Part shown: piece by piece, positions 1 through 11,435 of the stretch
How positions within the stretch are numbered: position 1 is the stretch's first letter
How the letters are laid out: each line of letters starts with the position of its first letter
Assembly: GCA_964607765.1 (NCBI GenBank)
Contig: CAZSNT010000027.1
Location: forward strand, 15,086-79,085
Origin: CAZSNT01 sp964607765
GTDB lineage: Bacteria; Verrucomicrobiota; Lentisphaeria; Oligosphaerales; JABHEG01
Reading direction: 5' to 3'
Length of the DNA: 64,000 nt
Program-made: the position numbers and the translations under genes
The notes under the pieces: model-generated
Database searches by the model: none
The model's input: only the letters and a program-made list of their open reading frames with translations
Told to the model about the DNA's origin: nothing

Positions 1-1495
1 GGGCCTCGGAGACGATCGTGCCCGCCTCCTTCTCGGCGCGCTCGCGAATCTCCTTCTCCTTTGCCGCAGCGGCCTCGACAACGGCATCCTCGGCCGCCTT
101 CTTCACAGCGGCGACCTCAGTCTCAGCCTTCTTCCGGGCCTCAGCGACAATCTCGTTCGCCTCCTTCTCGGCGCGCTCACGGATTCCCTTCTCCTTCGCC
201 ACAGCCGCCTCGACAACGGCATCCTCGGCCGCTTTCTTCATCGCAGCGATCTCAGTCTCAGCCTTCTTNNNNNNNNNNNNNNNNNNNNNNNNNNNNNNNN
301 NNNNNNNNNNNNNNNNNNNNNNNNNNNNNNNNNNNNNNNNNNNNNNNNNNNNNNNNNNNNNNNNNNNNATCTCAGTCTCAGCCTTCTTTCGAGCGCCGGA
401 CACGAGCTCGTCCGCCTCCTTCTCGGCGCGCTCGCGAATCTCCTTCTCCTTCGCGGCAGCAGCCTCAACAACGGCCGCCTCGGCCGCCTTCTTCATCTCC
501 TCCGTCGCGACACGTCCTTTCTCCCGCGCCCCGGCAAGCAGCGTGTCAGCGTCTGAGCGAGCAGTTGCCACAATCCGGGCCGCCTTCTTCTCAGCCTGCT
601 CGCGGATCTCCTTCTCTTTCGCAGAAGCGGCTTCCAGAACAGCCTGCTCGGCAGCAGCCTTCATCGCCTCGATCTCGGCGCGCTGCTTCTTGATGACTGC
701 CTCGGTGCGCTGCTTCGCCTCTGCTTCAGCCTTGGTCTTGCGCTCGGCAGCCTCTTTCTCGGCACGCTCGCGGATCTCGCGGCTTCGCTGTGTCGCCACT
801 TCGATGCCTGCCCGCTCGGCCGCCGACCGGACCGCTTCCGCTTCCGTCTTGGCGCGACGCTGGAGCTCCTCGGCTTCGCGCTGCGCCTTCTTCAGAATGA
901 GTGCCTTCTCCTCGTCAGCCAGCTCCTGGGCCTGAGCGCTGATCTGTTCCACACGCTTCTCGACCTCGGCCTGGGCCTGGGCAAGGTAGGCTTGCGCCTG
1001 CTGTTCAGCCTGGTGGAGGATCGTCTCCGCCTCTTTCCGGGCCTGCTGCAGCGTCCGGGCGCGGCCACCCGTGCCACCGGAACCGGTCTCGTCCGGTTTC
1101 CCCGCCCCGGCAGCGGACCCTCGGGAGGACGTCAACGACGTGGCTTTGGCGACAGGCGAGCCGACGGTCAATACAGACGCCGTGCCGAGATGCTGCACCG
1201 GCTTCGCGACCTTCAGGCGTTTCTTCTTCGGCTTCGGCTCGGCCTCCTCTTCGCTCGCCGCGGATTCCGCGGCCGACGCCTCACCCGTATCGGCCTCCTC
1301 CGGAGACGGCAACGGTACGCCCATCTCAATCACCCGCCCCGTCCGCTTCGCCCCGGAACCGTTCACCACAGTCAATCCTGTGTCGGCATCCCCTCGCGTC
1401 ATCGGGATGCGGCACTTCGGGCACATCAGACGGTCGACCGCTGTTTCGGACTCCATCTGACTGCCACATTTGGTGCAGGTGTAGGTAACACTCAT
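1..1495 (-). CDS. Zinc-ribbon protein with long repetitive coiled coil (partial, interrupted by gap)
   Basis: The frame starts at ATG 1495 and runs off the left edge, so the C-terminus is missing. Residues 1–35 form a zinc ribbon with two CxxC pairs (CTKC and CPKC). A Pro/Ser/Ala-rich linker with a KPKKKR patch follows. The rest is Glu/Ala/Lys/Arg-rich helix, first irregular and then a 45-residue (135-bp) tandem repeat containing EKEIRERAEKEA and ARKKAETEV. The composition indicates a long parallel coiled coil. Such zinc-ribbon plus coiled-coil proteins are usually structural or scaffold proteins; I do not recognise a family and assign no function. It lies 69 bp downstream of ileS on the same strand and may be co-transcribed. 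The 100-N gap falls inside the repeats, so the true repeat number is unknown. Confidence 0.75.
   Translation of the reverse strand, partial: MSVTYTCTKCGSQMESETAVDRLMCPKCRIPMTRGDADTGLTVVNGSGAKRTGRVIEMGVPLPSPEEADTGEASAAESAASEEEAEPKPKKKRLKVAKPVQHLGTASVLTVGSPVAKATSLTSSRGSAAGAGKPDETGSGGTGGRARTLQQARKEAETILHQAEQQAQAYLAQAQAEVEKRVEQISAQAQELADEEKALILKKAQREAEELQRRAKTEAEAVRSAAERAGIEVATQRSREIRERAEKEAAERKTKAEAEAKQRTEAVIKKQRAEIEAMKAAAEQAVLEAASAKEKEIREQAEKKAARIVATARSDADTLLAGAREKGRVATEEMKKAAEAAVVEAAAAKEKEIRERAEKEADELVSGARKKAETEXXXXXXXXXXXXXXXXXXXXXXXXXXXXXXXXXXKKAETEIAAMKKAAEDAVVEAAVAKEKGIRERAEKEANEIVAEARKKAETEVAAVKKAAEDAVVEAAAAKEKEIRERAEKEAGTIVSEA
269..368. other. Assembly gap (100 N) inside 135-bp tandem repeats
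   Basis: Exactly 100 N, the usual placeholder for a gap of unknown size. The 20 bases before it (249–268) are identical to the 20 bases after it (369–388). If the flanks are merged on that overlap, the repeat spacing becomes exactly 135 bp. The gap may therefore be zero-length, or may hide whole extra repeat units. Confidence 0.95.
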
Positions 1496-1564
1496 GCCGT
1501 TTGCCTCTGTATAACGAACAACCGTGCCCGGAAGGCCTCGAGGCGTGCCGGACGCGGTCCAATC

Positions 1565-4696
<3,132 letters not shown>

Positions 4697-4781
4697 TGTA
4701 TCTCATTCTCCGTACTGCTGATCGTCAAAAACCAAATCCGCCACCAGGCTTGCCAGCGCGCGAGATGAGGGCCGGGGTAAC

Positions 4782-4860
4782 TGAGCGCGGGCACCCTCTC
4801 GGTCCCCGCTCAGGCCTGGTCTGGGTGGGCCAAAGCCTGGACAGCGATGCCAGACCGGCC
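4782..4860 (-). promoter_or_regulatory. Two back-to-back hairpins between a membrane-protein gene and ileS
   Basis: GGCC-T-GGTCTGG (4813–4824) pairs with CCAGACC-GGCC (4850–4860). Immediately next to it TGAGC (4782–4786) pairs with GCTCA (4808–4812), with a GC-rich inner part. There is no T-run in the minus direction, so this is not a classical terminator. It could be a 3' hairpin of the upstream gene or a structured ileS leader. I looked for a T-box and did not find a convincing one. Confidence 0.35.
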
Positions 4861-4900
4861 CGGACGCACCCACTGCCCAAGCTGGCCGTGGTCGCGTGCA

Positions 4901-5638
4901 TCACCGCATCAACTCGCACGCGGTGATCATCCCGTAGGGTATGCGGATACGCTGCAGCTTGCCTTCGCTGCCCTGTGGAATCTCCACCACAACAGCGTGC
5001 GGCAGGATATCCGCAACGGTCGGAGCAATAATCTCGTTGCTGCCGTACCTGATGAGCCACGGGCCGGTGACATTGCCGTCCTCGTCGTAAGCAATGCGTT
5101 TGAAAAAGTCGAAGTCGTAGACCTGCTCTTCCTCTTCGATGGCGGGGAGCGCGGAGGCCTCGCCGGTAAGCTCGGCCTCTTCGGCCGCTTTCGCAGCCAC
5201 CTGCTCTCTGATCCGGGCCTGCTCCGCTTCCTCGAGCGCCTCCTGCTGGGCACGTTCCTCGCGGTCCTTGGCGCCCTTGATATCCATGGCGAACAGAATC
5301 ACCAGCGGGTAGAAGAGCGGAACGGCCAGACCGATCGCAAAACTCAGCTTCACAGAATGACGTCTGGCTCCCGCGATCGACGCAGCCCAGCATCCGGATG
5401 CCAGCCAGAGGGTCAGAACGAACACCAGGAACAGAACAATCACCAGGTCCGGCTCCATACCCGCTTCAGTCGTCTTCTCGGTGAAAAACCCCACAATCTG
5501 GGCGATCATGTCCCAGAAGCTCTTCAGAATGCTGAGCACGGCGCCAAGATCGTCCTTCGTGCTCGCAAACAAGGTCAGGCCCGCCGCCTCAGCCCCCACA
5601 CCCCCAGCCAACGCAGTCAAGACGCTCAAACACCCCAT
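4901..5638 (-). CDS. Hypothetical membrane protein with cytoplasmic acidic coiled segment
   Basis: A 245-residue protein that I do not assign to a family. The start at ATG 5638 is set by a strong Shine-Dalgarno sequence (AAGGAG, 7 bases upstream); a longer frame to 5704 exists but lacks one. A signal-like hydrophobic N-terminus (about residues 1–20) is followed by two membrane segments around residues 60–110. Next come a charged Glu/Ala/Arg helix (about 120–165) and a folded C-terminal part with YDFDFFKRIAYDEDGNVTGP and RIPYGMITACELMR. It is monocistronic in appearance: 374 bp separate it from def and 204 bp from ileS. Membrane anchoring with a soluble C-terminal domain is seen directly; a role is not. 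Confidence 0.75.
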   Translation of the reverse strand: MGCLSVLTALAGGVGAEAAGLTLFASTKDDLGAVLSILKSFWDMIAQIVGFFTEKTTEAGMEPDLVIVLFLVFVLTLWLASGCWAASIAGARRHSVKLSFAIGLAVPLFYPLVILFAMDIKGAKDREERAQQEALEEAEQARIREQVAAKAAEEAELTGEASALPAIEEEEQVYDFDFFKRIAYDEDGNVTGPWLIRYGSNEIIAPTVADILPHAVVVEIPQGSEGKLQRIRIPYGMITACELMR

Positions 5639-5880
5639 GGGTCCACTCCTTGAACCAACCGACACGAACGGGCGCACAAACCACCCGCTCAGCGACAAAC
5701 GCAATGGGATAACTTAGCCCGGATAGACGGAACAGCCAATGTACGCGCGCACGAGGTGGGGAATCCCCCTGTTGCGGGGGCGCGTCCCCCTGCCGTGCCC
5801 GCTGCCCATGCCCGGGGCTGCCCCGAACGGCGTTAAAAGACGAAAAGTCGCGGCAGGTCGCCGGCGTAGGCCATTTGGGG

Positions 5881-5930
5881 GACCAATCTCGCTCACCCAC
5901 GGCACGAGGCCGTGGGGGTCGTTTCGCCCC
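5881..5930 (-). repeat. Dispersed palindromic intergenic repeat (REP-like), copy related to 13.6–13.9 kb
   Basis: About 45 bp here, read on the minus strand, match the 68-bp unit at 13.6–13.9 kb with a few substitutions. The core CACGGC-CTCGT-GCCGTG is a perfect 6-bp stem with a 5-base loop. Both copies lie between genes, as expected for REP/BIME-like elements. Confidence 0.7.
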
Positions 5931-6056
5931 TGAGCCCAACCCCGCCGCTGCTCTTGCAGCTACCGCCTGGTGCGCTTCGCACGAGGCCGTGCAGGTCGTT
6001 TCGCCCTTGAGTCTAGCCCCGCCGCTGCTTCTTCAGCTGCCGCCTGGTGCGCTTCT
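5903..6056. repeat. 77-bp tandem duplication overlapping the 3' end of def
   Basis: Positions 5903–5979 and 5980–6056 align without gaps with about 11 differences by hand count. The right copy contains the last codons and stop of def. The left copy is a degenerate duplicate of that gene end plus part of the hairpin repeat. The rest of the 5639–6012 intergenic stretch shows nothing else I recognise. Confidence 0.8.
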
Positions 6057-6654
6057 CAAGCTGCCGCAGCGGGCCGCGCAACGGCCCCGCCTCCGCCTCA
6101 TCGACCCGGTCGACAAACAGGACCCCGTCGAGATGGTCAATCTCGTGCTGGATGCAGCGGGCCAGCAGCCCGCCACACTCCACCTGCAGCGGCGTGCCGT
6201 CCAGCCTCCTCGCCCTGAGCACAATCGACGACGGACGCTCCACGTCCCCAGAAACCTCCGGTATACTCAGACACCCCTCGTTGCACACATCGGTTGCGGC
6301 GGAGTGCGACAGGATCTCCGGATTGACCAGCACCACGGGCATCATGGGGCCCAGCAGCCTTTCGCCCGGGGACGCGTTCGGCGGTTGCTCTTCCCCCGGC
6401 GCCTGTGTGGCCAACGTGATCAGCCGCACCCCCACGCCCACCTGCGGCGCGGCCAGTCCGATGCCGGGCGGGTCGTTCTCGAACATCGTCACGACCATGC
6501 GCGCCGCCAACCGCCGAATCTCCGCCGTCACCTCGGAGATCGCCACGGCTCTCTGCCGCAACACAGGATCGCCAAACGTGCACACCGTTAACGCGGAAAG
6601 CTCGGGCTGCTGCTGATCCGGAGTTCTGAACATCATGGGGCTGTCACTACTCAT
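6013..6654 (-). CDS. def: Peptide deformylase
   Basis: Removes the N-formyl group from nascent proteins; a cytoplasmic metalloenzyme. All three family motifs are present: GIGLAAPQVG, EGCLSIPE (Cys metal ligand) and QHEIDHLDG (two His ligands and the catalytic Glu). The C-terminus is basic (RTRRQLKKQRRG). I chose ATG 6654 because it overlaps the end of the upstream isomerase gene in ATGAGTAG, a translational-coupling arrangement, giving 213 residues. ATG 6636 or 6633 are possible shorter starts. The 3' end lies inside a 77-bp tandem duplication, so the last 14 codons have a decayed copy just downstream. Confidence 0.95.
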   Translation of the reverse strand: MSSDSPMMFRTPDQQQPELSALTVCTFGDPVLRQRAVAISEVTAEIRRLAARMVVTMFENDPPGIGLAAPQVGVGVRLITLATQAPGEEQPPNASPGERLLGPMMPVVLVNPEILSHSAATDVCNEGCLSIPEVSGDVERPSSIVLRARRLDGTPLQVECGGLLARCIQHEIDHLDGVLFVDRVDEAEAGPLRGPLRQLEKRTRRQLKKQRRG

Positions 6655-7642
6655 TCTCCATCTGAGCATCGAACTTGATGTCGGACGGCGGGAAATCCAC
6701 GTTCTTGACAAACGTGCACGCCTCGGCCGCGCCATGCTCCCGGTCCATGCCCGAATCTTCCCACTCGACCGACAGCGGGCCCGTATAGCCCACCCGGTTC
6801 AGAGCGCGGATGATCTCCTCGAAGTTCACGCCGCCCCGCCCGAGGCTGCGGAAGTCCCAACCGCGTTCCGCGTTACCGAAATCCAAGTGCGATGCCAGAA
6901 TCCCGGACCGTCCGTCGAGCGTAACAATCGCGTCCTTCATGTGGCAGTGGTAGATGCGGTCCGGGAACGTGTCGATGAAACGCACCGGATCGACCATCTG
7001 CCAGTGCAGATGGCTCGGGTCGAAGTTGAACCCGAACTCTTCACGGTTGCCAATGGCCTCCAGGGCACGCTCCGCAGTGATGATGTCGTACGCGATCTCG
7101 GTGGGATGGACCTCCAGACCGAACTTCACGCCGCACTCGCCGAAAACGTCCAGAATCGGGTTCCATTTCTCGGCGAAAAAGGCAAACCCCGCCTCCAGCA
7201 TCTCCGGACTCACAGGCGGGAAGCTGTAGAGCATGTGCCAGATCGAGGAGCCCGTAAACCCGTTGACCACCGACACGCCCATGTTCTTGGCGGCACGGGC
7301 GGTGAGCTTCATCTGCTCGATGGCCCAAGCGCGCTGCCCCTCAGGATCGCCATGGACCTCTTCCGGCGCGAAAACGTCGGTGCGACCGTCGTTGTTCAGA
7401 TCGCACACCAACTGCCCCGCAAGGTGGTTGCTGATGGCCCAGACTTTCAGCCCGTTCTTCTCGAGAATCCCCAACTGCTTCGCACAATACTGCGGATCAA
7501 CAGCCGCCTTCTCCACCTCCAGGTGATCCCCCCAGCACGCCAGCTCCAGACCTTCGTAGCCCCAGGAAGCCGCCTTCTCAGCCATCACCTCGAGCGGCAA
7601 ATCAGCCCATTGTCCCGTGAAAAGAGTGACCGGTCGTCCCAT
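6647..7642 (-). CDS. Sugar phosphate isomerase/epimerase (xylose isomerase-like TIM barrel)
   Basis: A 331-residue protein of the AP-endonuclease-2/xylose-isomerase-like TIM-barrel family. Recognisable stretches are YEGLELACWGDHLEV, FGLEVHPTEIAYD, FNFDPSHLHWQ and IYHCHMKDA, which carry the Glu, Asp and His metal ligands expected at the barrel mouth; LSVEWED supplies another Glu near the end. The substrate cannot be read from the sequence. The start at ATG 7642 is fixed by AAGGAG about 8 bases upstream; the frame is open further upstream but without a ribosome site. A good promoter lies at 7739–7767. It overlaps def by 8 bases, so the two genes form a short operon. Cytoplasmic; no signal peptide. 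Confidence 0.88.
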   Translation of the reverse strand: MGRPVTLFTGQWADLPLEVMAEKAASWGYEGLELACWGDHLEVEKAAVDPQYCAKQLGILEKNGLKVWAISNHLAGQLVCDLNNDGRTDVFAPEEVHGDPEGQRAWAIEQMKLTARAAKNMGVSVVNGFTGSSIWHMLYSFPPVSPEMLEAGFAFFAEKWNPILDVFGECGVKFGLEVHPTEIAYDIITAERALEAIGNREEFGFNFDPSHLHWQMVDPVRFIDTFPDRIYHCHMKDAIVTLDGRSGILASHLDFGNAERGWDFRSLGRGGVNFEEIIRALNRVGYTGPLSVEWEDSGMDREHGAAEACTFVKNVDFPPSDIKFDAQMENE

Positions 7643-7738
7643 CGTGCAATCTCCTTCTCTCTGTTCTTCCGTGGGCGGGTATTCGGTGTTCAGCGTTTCC
7701 TGCTTTCCAACAGGATTCGACGTCCCAGCGAACAAGTT

Positions 7739-7767
7739 ATTTACACCCGAGGCAGCCCAAACTCAAG
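7739..7767 (-). promoter_or_regulatory. Sigma70-type promoter for the isomerase–def operon
   Basis: On the minus strand TTGAGT (7762–7767) and TAAAAT (7739–7744) are separated by exactly 17 bases, matching the consensus at 4/6 and 5/6 positions. The predicted start of transcription is near 7732, about 90 bases before the ATG. Confidence 0.6.
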
Positions 7768-7795
7768 CCAGATGCCCGCAGTTTGCCTGACGCCA

Positions 7796-9640
7796 TCACG
7801 CCTCGCCCGGTCCGGAGGTCACTCGCACGAACAGCGCCTGCTTGCGCCGGAACCAGCACGCCAACAACCCCGCTGTCAGCGCGAAACCAATCGCCGCGCA
7901 ACTCACGGCGAACACGTCGCCGTGCCGTGCGTAGAACGTCAGCGGCAGGTTGCCCCAGACCGGCACCTCGTAGACGTTGGCACCACGCACAAAGCGGTTG
8001 CCCGTGGCCGGATCGTCGAGCAGACCGATCACCCGACCGTCCGGCATGATCAGGCACGTGTCGCTGTTGTTCCCGCTCCGCAGCAGCGGACGCCGGTTCT
8101 CCACGGCGCGGAATACGGCGTGGATCATGTGCTGCCGCGACCCCGCGCTCTCGGCGTACCAGGCATCATTCGTCAACGTCATGAGTACGTTGGCGCCACG
8201 ACGCACAAACTCTCTGCTGATCCTCGGATACGCGTCCTCGTAACAGATGTTCATCCCCGCCCGAACGCCCGCAGGCAGGCTGAACACCGTGAACTCACGG
8301 CCGGGAGTCAGACTCCGCCCCATCCCGATCAACCGCGCCAGCCACGGCCACAGATCCTCGAACGGCGTGTACTCGCCGAACGGGACGCGGTGCACTTTGT
8401 CGTAGAACTCCGTGACGCCGCGCGCCGGCTCGATCAGGAACACGGAGTTGAAAACGAGCGCGGTCGAGGGCTCGGCCGGCCTCAAGCCGGACGCAGCCGC
8501 ACCGGGCGGATCGCGCAAGTCGATCGCACCGATCAGCAGCGGCATGTCGATCTGCTCGAACAGCCCGCGCAGCGCCAGCTGGTACTCCGCCCAGTACAGC
8601 GGGGCCGGGACCGCTGTCTCGGGCCAGACGATCAGGTCCGGGCGAGTCGCCTTCGCAACGCGCTGCGACAGGCCGGTGTAGACCTCGATCGACAGATCCA
8701 GCTGCTCCTGAGTCCATTGACGGCATTGCGGGATATTGCCCTGGACAGCCAGCACACGCAACACACCGTCCGGGGCGCCCAGCCGCGGCGCGATGCGCGC
8801 CAGCCAGCCTGCCGGAATCAAACACACAACAGCCATGCCGAGGGCGTACGGGTACCGATCCCGCCGGGCGCTGTCCCCCGTCCGCCGGCGACGCCAGCGC
8901 GCCACGGTGTGGGCACAGCCGATGTTGACCGCCACTACGGCGAAAGACAGTCCGTACACGCCCGTGTAGGTCGTGAGCGGAAGCAGGCCCAACCGACGCC
9001 ACTGCGTCACGCCGAGCTGGTTCCACGGGAACCCGGTGAAGATCCAGCCGCGCACCCACTCCAAAGCGACCCAGGTTGCTGCCAGCAGAACGACCGATGC
9101 ACACTGCCGCAACGGCCCCGGTACATCGACAACCGCCGCGCTGCCGCATGGCCTGGCCGCCGGAGACGCGCACGCTTCCGCCGGCTCCGACTGCGCCGAA
9201 CCGATGCGCCCGCGACAACACTCACAGGCGTACGCCCACGCAACCACGCACCACACCATCGGAAAACACGCACAAATCAGCGCCAGCAGCACGCCGGCCC
9301 CGAACCCCACCTCGTTGAGCCACGCGAGGGACGTGACGAAGTGAGCAAACCCGAACAGCCACCCGAGCAGCGCCCGGTGCAGCCGGCGCGGCGGCGCTGG
9401 GCACAGCAGCAGCGGAACAAGAGCCACCCAGGCAAGACCGTCAATCTCCAGCGGCGCAAAACTGCAGCTCAGCAGCAAGCCGGCACTGACCGCACCAAGC
9501 ACACGGCCCCAGCGCCGCGCTGCCGACAAATAACGCTGCAGACCTGCAGCGGGCAAGTCGACCGCCGGCTGACTCGGACCGGGAGAATCGGAGGATGAGT
9601 TGGTTTGCGTCATACAGGCTCGGCCGGAACGCAGGATCAC
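7796..9640 (-). CDS. lnt: Apolipoprotein N-acyltransferase
   Basis: Integral inner-membrane enzyme that adds the third acyl chain to lipoproteins. The protein has 614 residues with several N-terminal membrane segments and a C-terminal nitrilase-like domain. The Glu-Lys-Cys triad is visible: E in VWPETAVP, K in DKVHRVPFGEYTPF and C in NICYEDAYP. A last membrane helix (FAVSCAAIGFALTAGLLACW) closes the protein. The start is probably GTG 9640, overlapping the argS stop by four bases (GTGA); ATG 9613 is an alternative. Neither has a strong ribosome site, so coupling to argS is likely. The nearby alpha-2-macroglobulin has a lipobox and would be a plausible substrate (inference). Confidence 0.95.
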   Translation of the reverse strand: MILRSGRACMTQTNSSSDSPGPSQPAVDLPAAGLQRYLSAARRWGRVLGAVSAGLLLSCSFAPLEIDGLAWVALVPLLLCPAPPRRLHRALLGWLFGFAHFVTSLAWLNEVGFGAGVLLALICACFPMVWCVVAWAYACECCRGRIGSAQSEPAEACASPAARPCGSAAVVDVPGPLRQCASVVLLAATWVALEWVRGWIFTGFPWNQLGVTQWRRLGLLPLTTYTGVYGLSFAVVAVNIGCAHTVARWRRRRTGDSARRDRYPYALGMAVVCLIPAGWLARIAPRLGAPDGVLRVLAVQGNIPQCRQWTQEQLDLSIEVYTGLSQRVAKATRPDLIVWPETAVPAPLYWAEYQLALRGLFEQIDMPLLIGAIDLRDPPGAAASGLRPAEPSTALVFNSVFLIEPARGVTEFYDKVHRVPFGEYTPFEDLWPWLARLIGMGRSLTPGREFTVFSLPAGVRAGMNICYEDAYPRISREFVRRGANVLMTLTNDAWYAESAGSRQHMIHAVFRAVENRRPLLRSGNNSDTCLIMPDGRVIGLLDDPATGNRFVRGANVYEVPVWGNLPLTFYARHGDVFAVSCAAIGFALTAGLLACWFRRKQALFVRVTSGPGEA

Positions 9641-11421
9641 ATGCTCTCGAGCGTGTTGATGGTCAACACGCCCAGACCGTCACGCAGGATACGTCGGACA
9701 CAGTCGCTGAGCCGAAGTCGGGCCAACCGCAACTGCGGTGTCTCGGCCGTCAACACGGGGCAAGACCGGTAGAAACGACTGAACGCCTTGGCGAGGTCGA
9801 GCAGGTAATTGGCCAGAGCGGATGTGTCCAGGTCCGCCGCAGCACGCTGCACTGTCGCCGCATACTTGCCGCAGCGCAACGCCAGGTCACGTTCCTCGGC
9901 CATGCCCAACACAGACCAGTCCACCATGCCGTCCAGCGCACCGTCCTCCGCTTTCCGCAGCATGGAACTGATGCGGGCGTAGGCGTACTGAACGTACGGC
10001 CCCGTATCGCCTTCGAAGCGCATCGACGCCTCCGGATCGAACATGATCGTGGTCTTCGGACTGACTTTCAGCAGCATGAACTTCAGCGCGCCCATGCTGA
10101 TCACATCAGCACGACGGTCGAGATCCGCCGGAGGCTCGGGCCCGGCCCGCTCCAACGTGGCAGTCCGAGCCAGACCACTCAGTTCGTCAAACAGATCGTC
10201 CGCATCGACAACCGTGCCTTCCCGGCTCTTCATCTTCCCGGACGGCAGGTTGACCATGCCGTAAGCCATGTGTTTGAGATCGGCAGCCCACGGATAGCCC
10301 AGCGCACGCAGAATCGCGAACAACACCTGGAAGTGGTAGATCTGCTCGTCACCCACAATCCACACCTGCATCTGCGGCTCGTGGTGCCGCTGCTTCAGCA
10401 GTGTGGTCCCGATGTCCTGGGTCACGTACACGCTCGTTCCGTCGCTGCGCAGTACGACCTTGGTGCCCAGCTTCTCTTTGGCCAGGTCGATGATCACGGC
10501 GCCGTCGTCCAGCCGCTCGAACACGCCCCGTTCAAGACCGTCCTCGATGATGTCGCGCCCCAACGCGTAGGTCTCGCTCTCCAGGTACACCTGGTCGAAA
10601 CCCACGCCCATGCGCTCGTACGTCTGCTCGAATCCGGCCACCACCCACGCGTTCATCCGCTGCCAGAGCGCCCGTACGTCCGTGTCGCCCTTCTCCCAGT
10701 CAACCAGCATCTGCTGCGCGGCCCGGCCAACCTCCGTTTTCAGGAAAAGCTCCTCTGCTGAACTGTCGCTCAACGACGGATCCGCGGCACGGAGCGCGGC
10801 AACCTGCTCGCGGAGCGCGGCATCGTACAGCACATAGAAGTCACCGACAAAGTGGTCGCCCTTGACTCCCTTGGACGCCGGCGTGGTGCTCTCGCCCCAG
10901 CGCTGGTAGGCCAGCATACTCTTGCAGATGTGGATGCCGCGGTCGTTGATCAGATTCACGGTAACAACGTCGTGCCCCACACGCCGCAGCATCGCCGCAG
11001 CGGCCAGCCCGAGGCAGTTGTTGCGCACGTGCCCCAGATGCAGAGGCTTGTTGGTGTTCGGAGCGGAATACTCGATCAGGACCCGGCGCTGTTCGTCCGC
11101 CGGCAGCACCACGCCGGCAAGCAACGCGTCGCAGTCCGAAACCATCGCTTCAAACAGCGCCGCGGGCGCCAGTGTGACGTTGACAAAGGCCTTGATGCAC
11201 TCGGCAGCTGTCACGTCCGAGTGCTCGGCAAGGAAAGCAGCGGCAGCGGCTGCAATGTCCATCGGCGAACGCCGCAGCTGCCGGGCCAGAAGGAAACAGT
11301 TGACCGTGATGTCGCCCGGAAAATCCGCGGGACAGAGATCGGCTTTGACCGTCACGTCAGCCGCACCGAACTCAGCGCTCAGATGGTCTTCCAGATCCGC
11401 TATGCAAGCAAACTTCGTCAT
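9637..11421 (-). CDS. argS: Arginyl-tRNA synthetase
   Basis: Cytoplasmic class Ia synthetase that charges tRNA-Arg; 594 residues, a normal length. The N-terminal Add1 domain (about 1–110) is followed by the catalytic core with SAPNTNKPLHLGHVRNN (HIGH-type HLGH at 128–131) and the KMSKS equivalent in SGKMKSREGTVV, which is degenerate in most ArgS. The C-terminal DALR anticodon-binding domain ends in LRDGLGVLTINTLESM. The start is ATG 11421, with GGGGTG about 8 bases upstream. It lies 14 bp after the hemerythrin gene and overlaps lnt by 4 bases, forming a compact minus-strand operon. Confidence 0.97.
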   Translation of the reverse strand: MTKFACIADLEDHLSAEFGAADVTVKADLCPADFPGDITVNCFLLARQLRRSPMDIAAAAAAFLAEHSDVTAAECIKAFVNVTLAPAALFEAMVSDCDALLAGVVLPADEQRRVLIEYSAPNTNKPLHLGHVRNNCLGLAAAAMLRRVGHDVVTVNLINDRGIHICKSMLAYQRWGESTTPASKGVKGDHFVGDFYVLYDAALREQVAALRAADPSLSDSSAEELFLKTEVGRAAQQMLVDWEKGDTDVRALWQRMNAWVVAGFEQTYERMGVGFDQVYLESETYALGRDIIEDGLERGVFERLDDGAVIIDLAKEKLGTKVVLRSDGTSVYVTQDIGTTLLKQRHHEPQMQVWIVGDEQIYHFQVLFAILRALGYPWAADLKHMAYGMVNLPSGKMKSREGTVVDADDLFDELSGLARTATLERAGPEPPADLDRRADVISMGALKFMLLKVSPKTTIMFDPEASMRFEGDTGPYVQYAYARISSMLRKAEDGALDGMVDWSVLGMAEERDLALRCGKYAATVQRAAADLDTSALANYLLDLAKAFSRFYRSCPVLTAETPQLRLARLRLSDCVRRILRDGLGVLTINTLESM

Positions 11422-11435
11422 GAAATATCACCCCG

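Noticed and set aside
4697..4900. T-box riboswitch upstream of ileS
   Set aside because: A loosely similar AGGGTG-CCCGCG stretch exists, but the TGGN bulge and the flanking conserved pieces of a T-box are missing.
6635..9598. A 987-residue plus-strand frame opposite the isomerase and lnt genes
   Set aside because: Antisense shadow of two well-supported genes; no domain or ribosome site.
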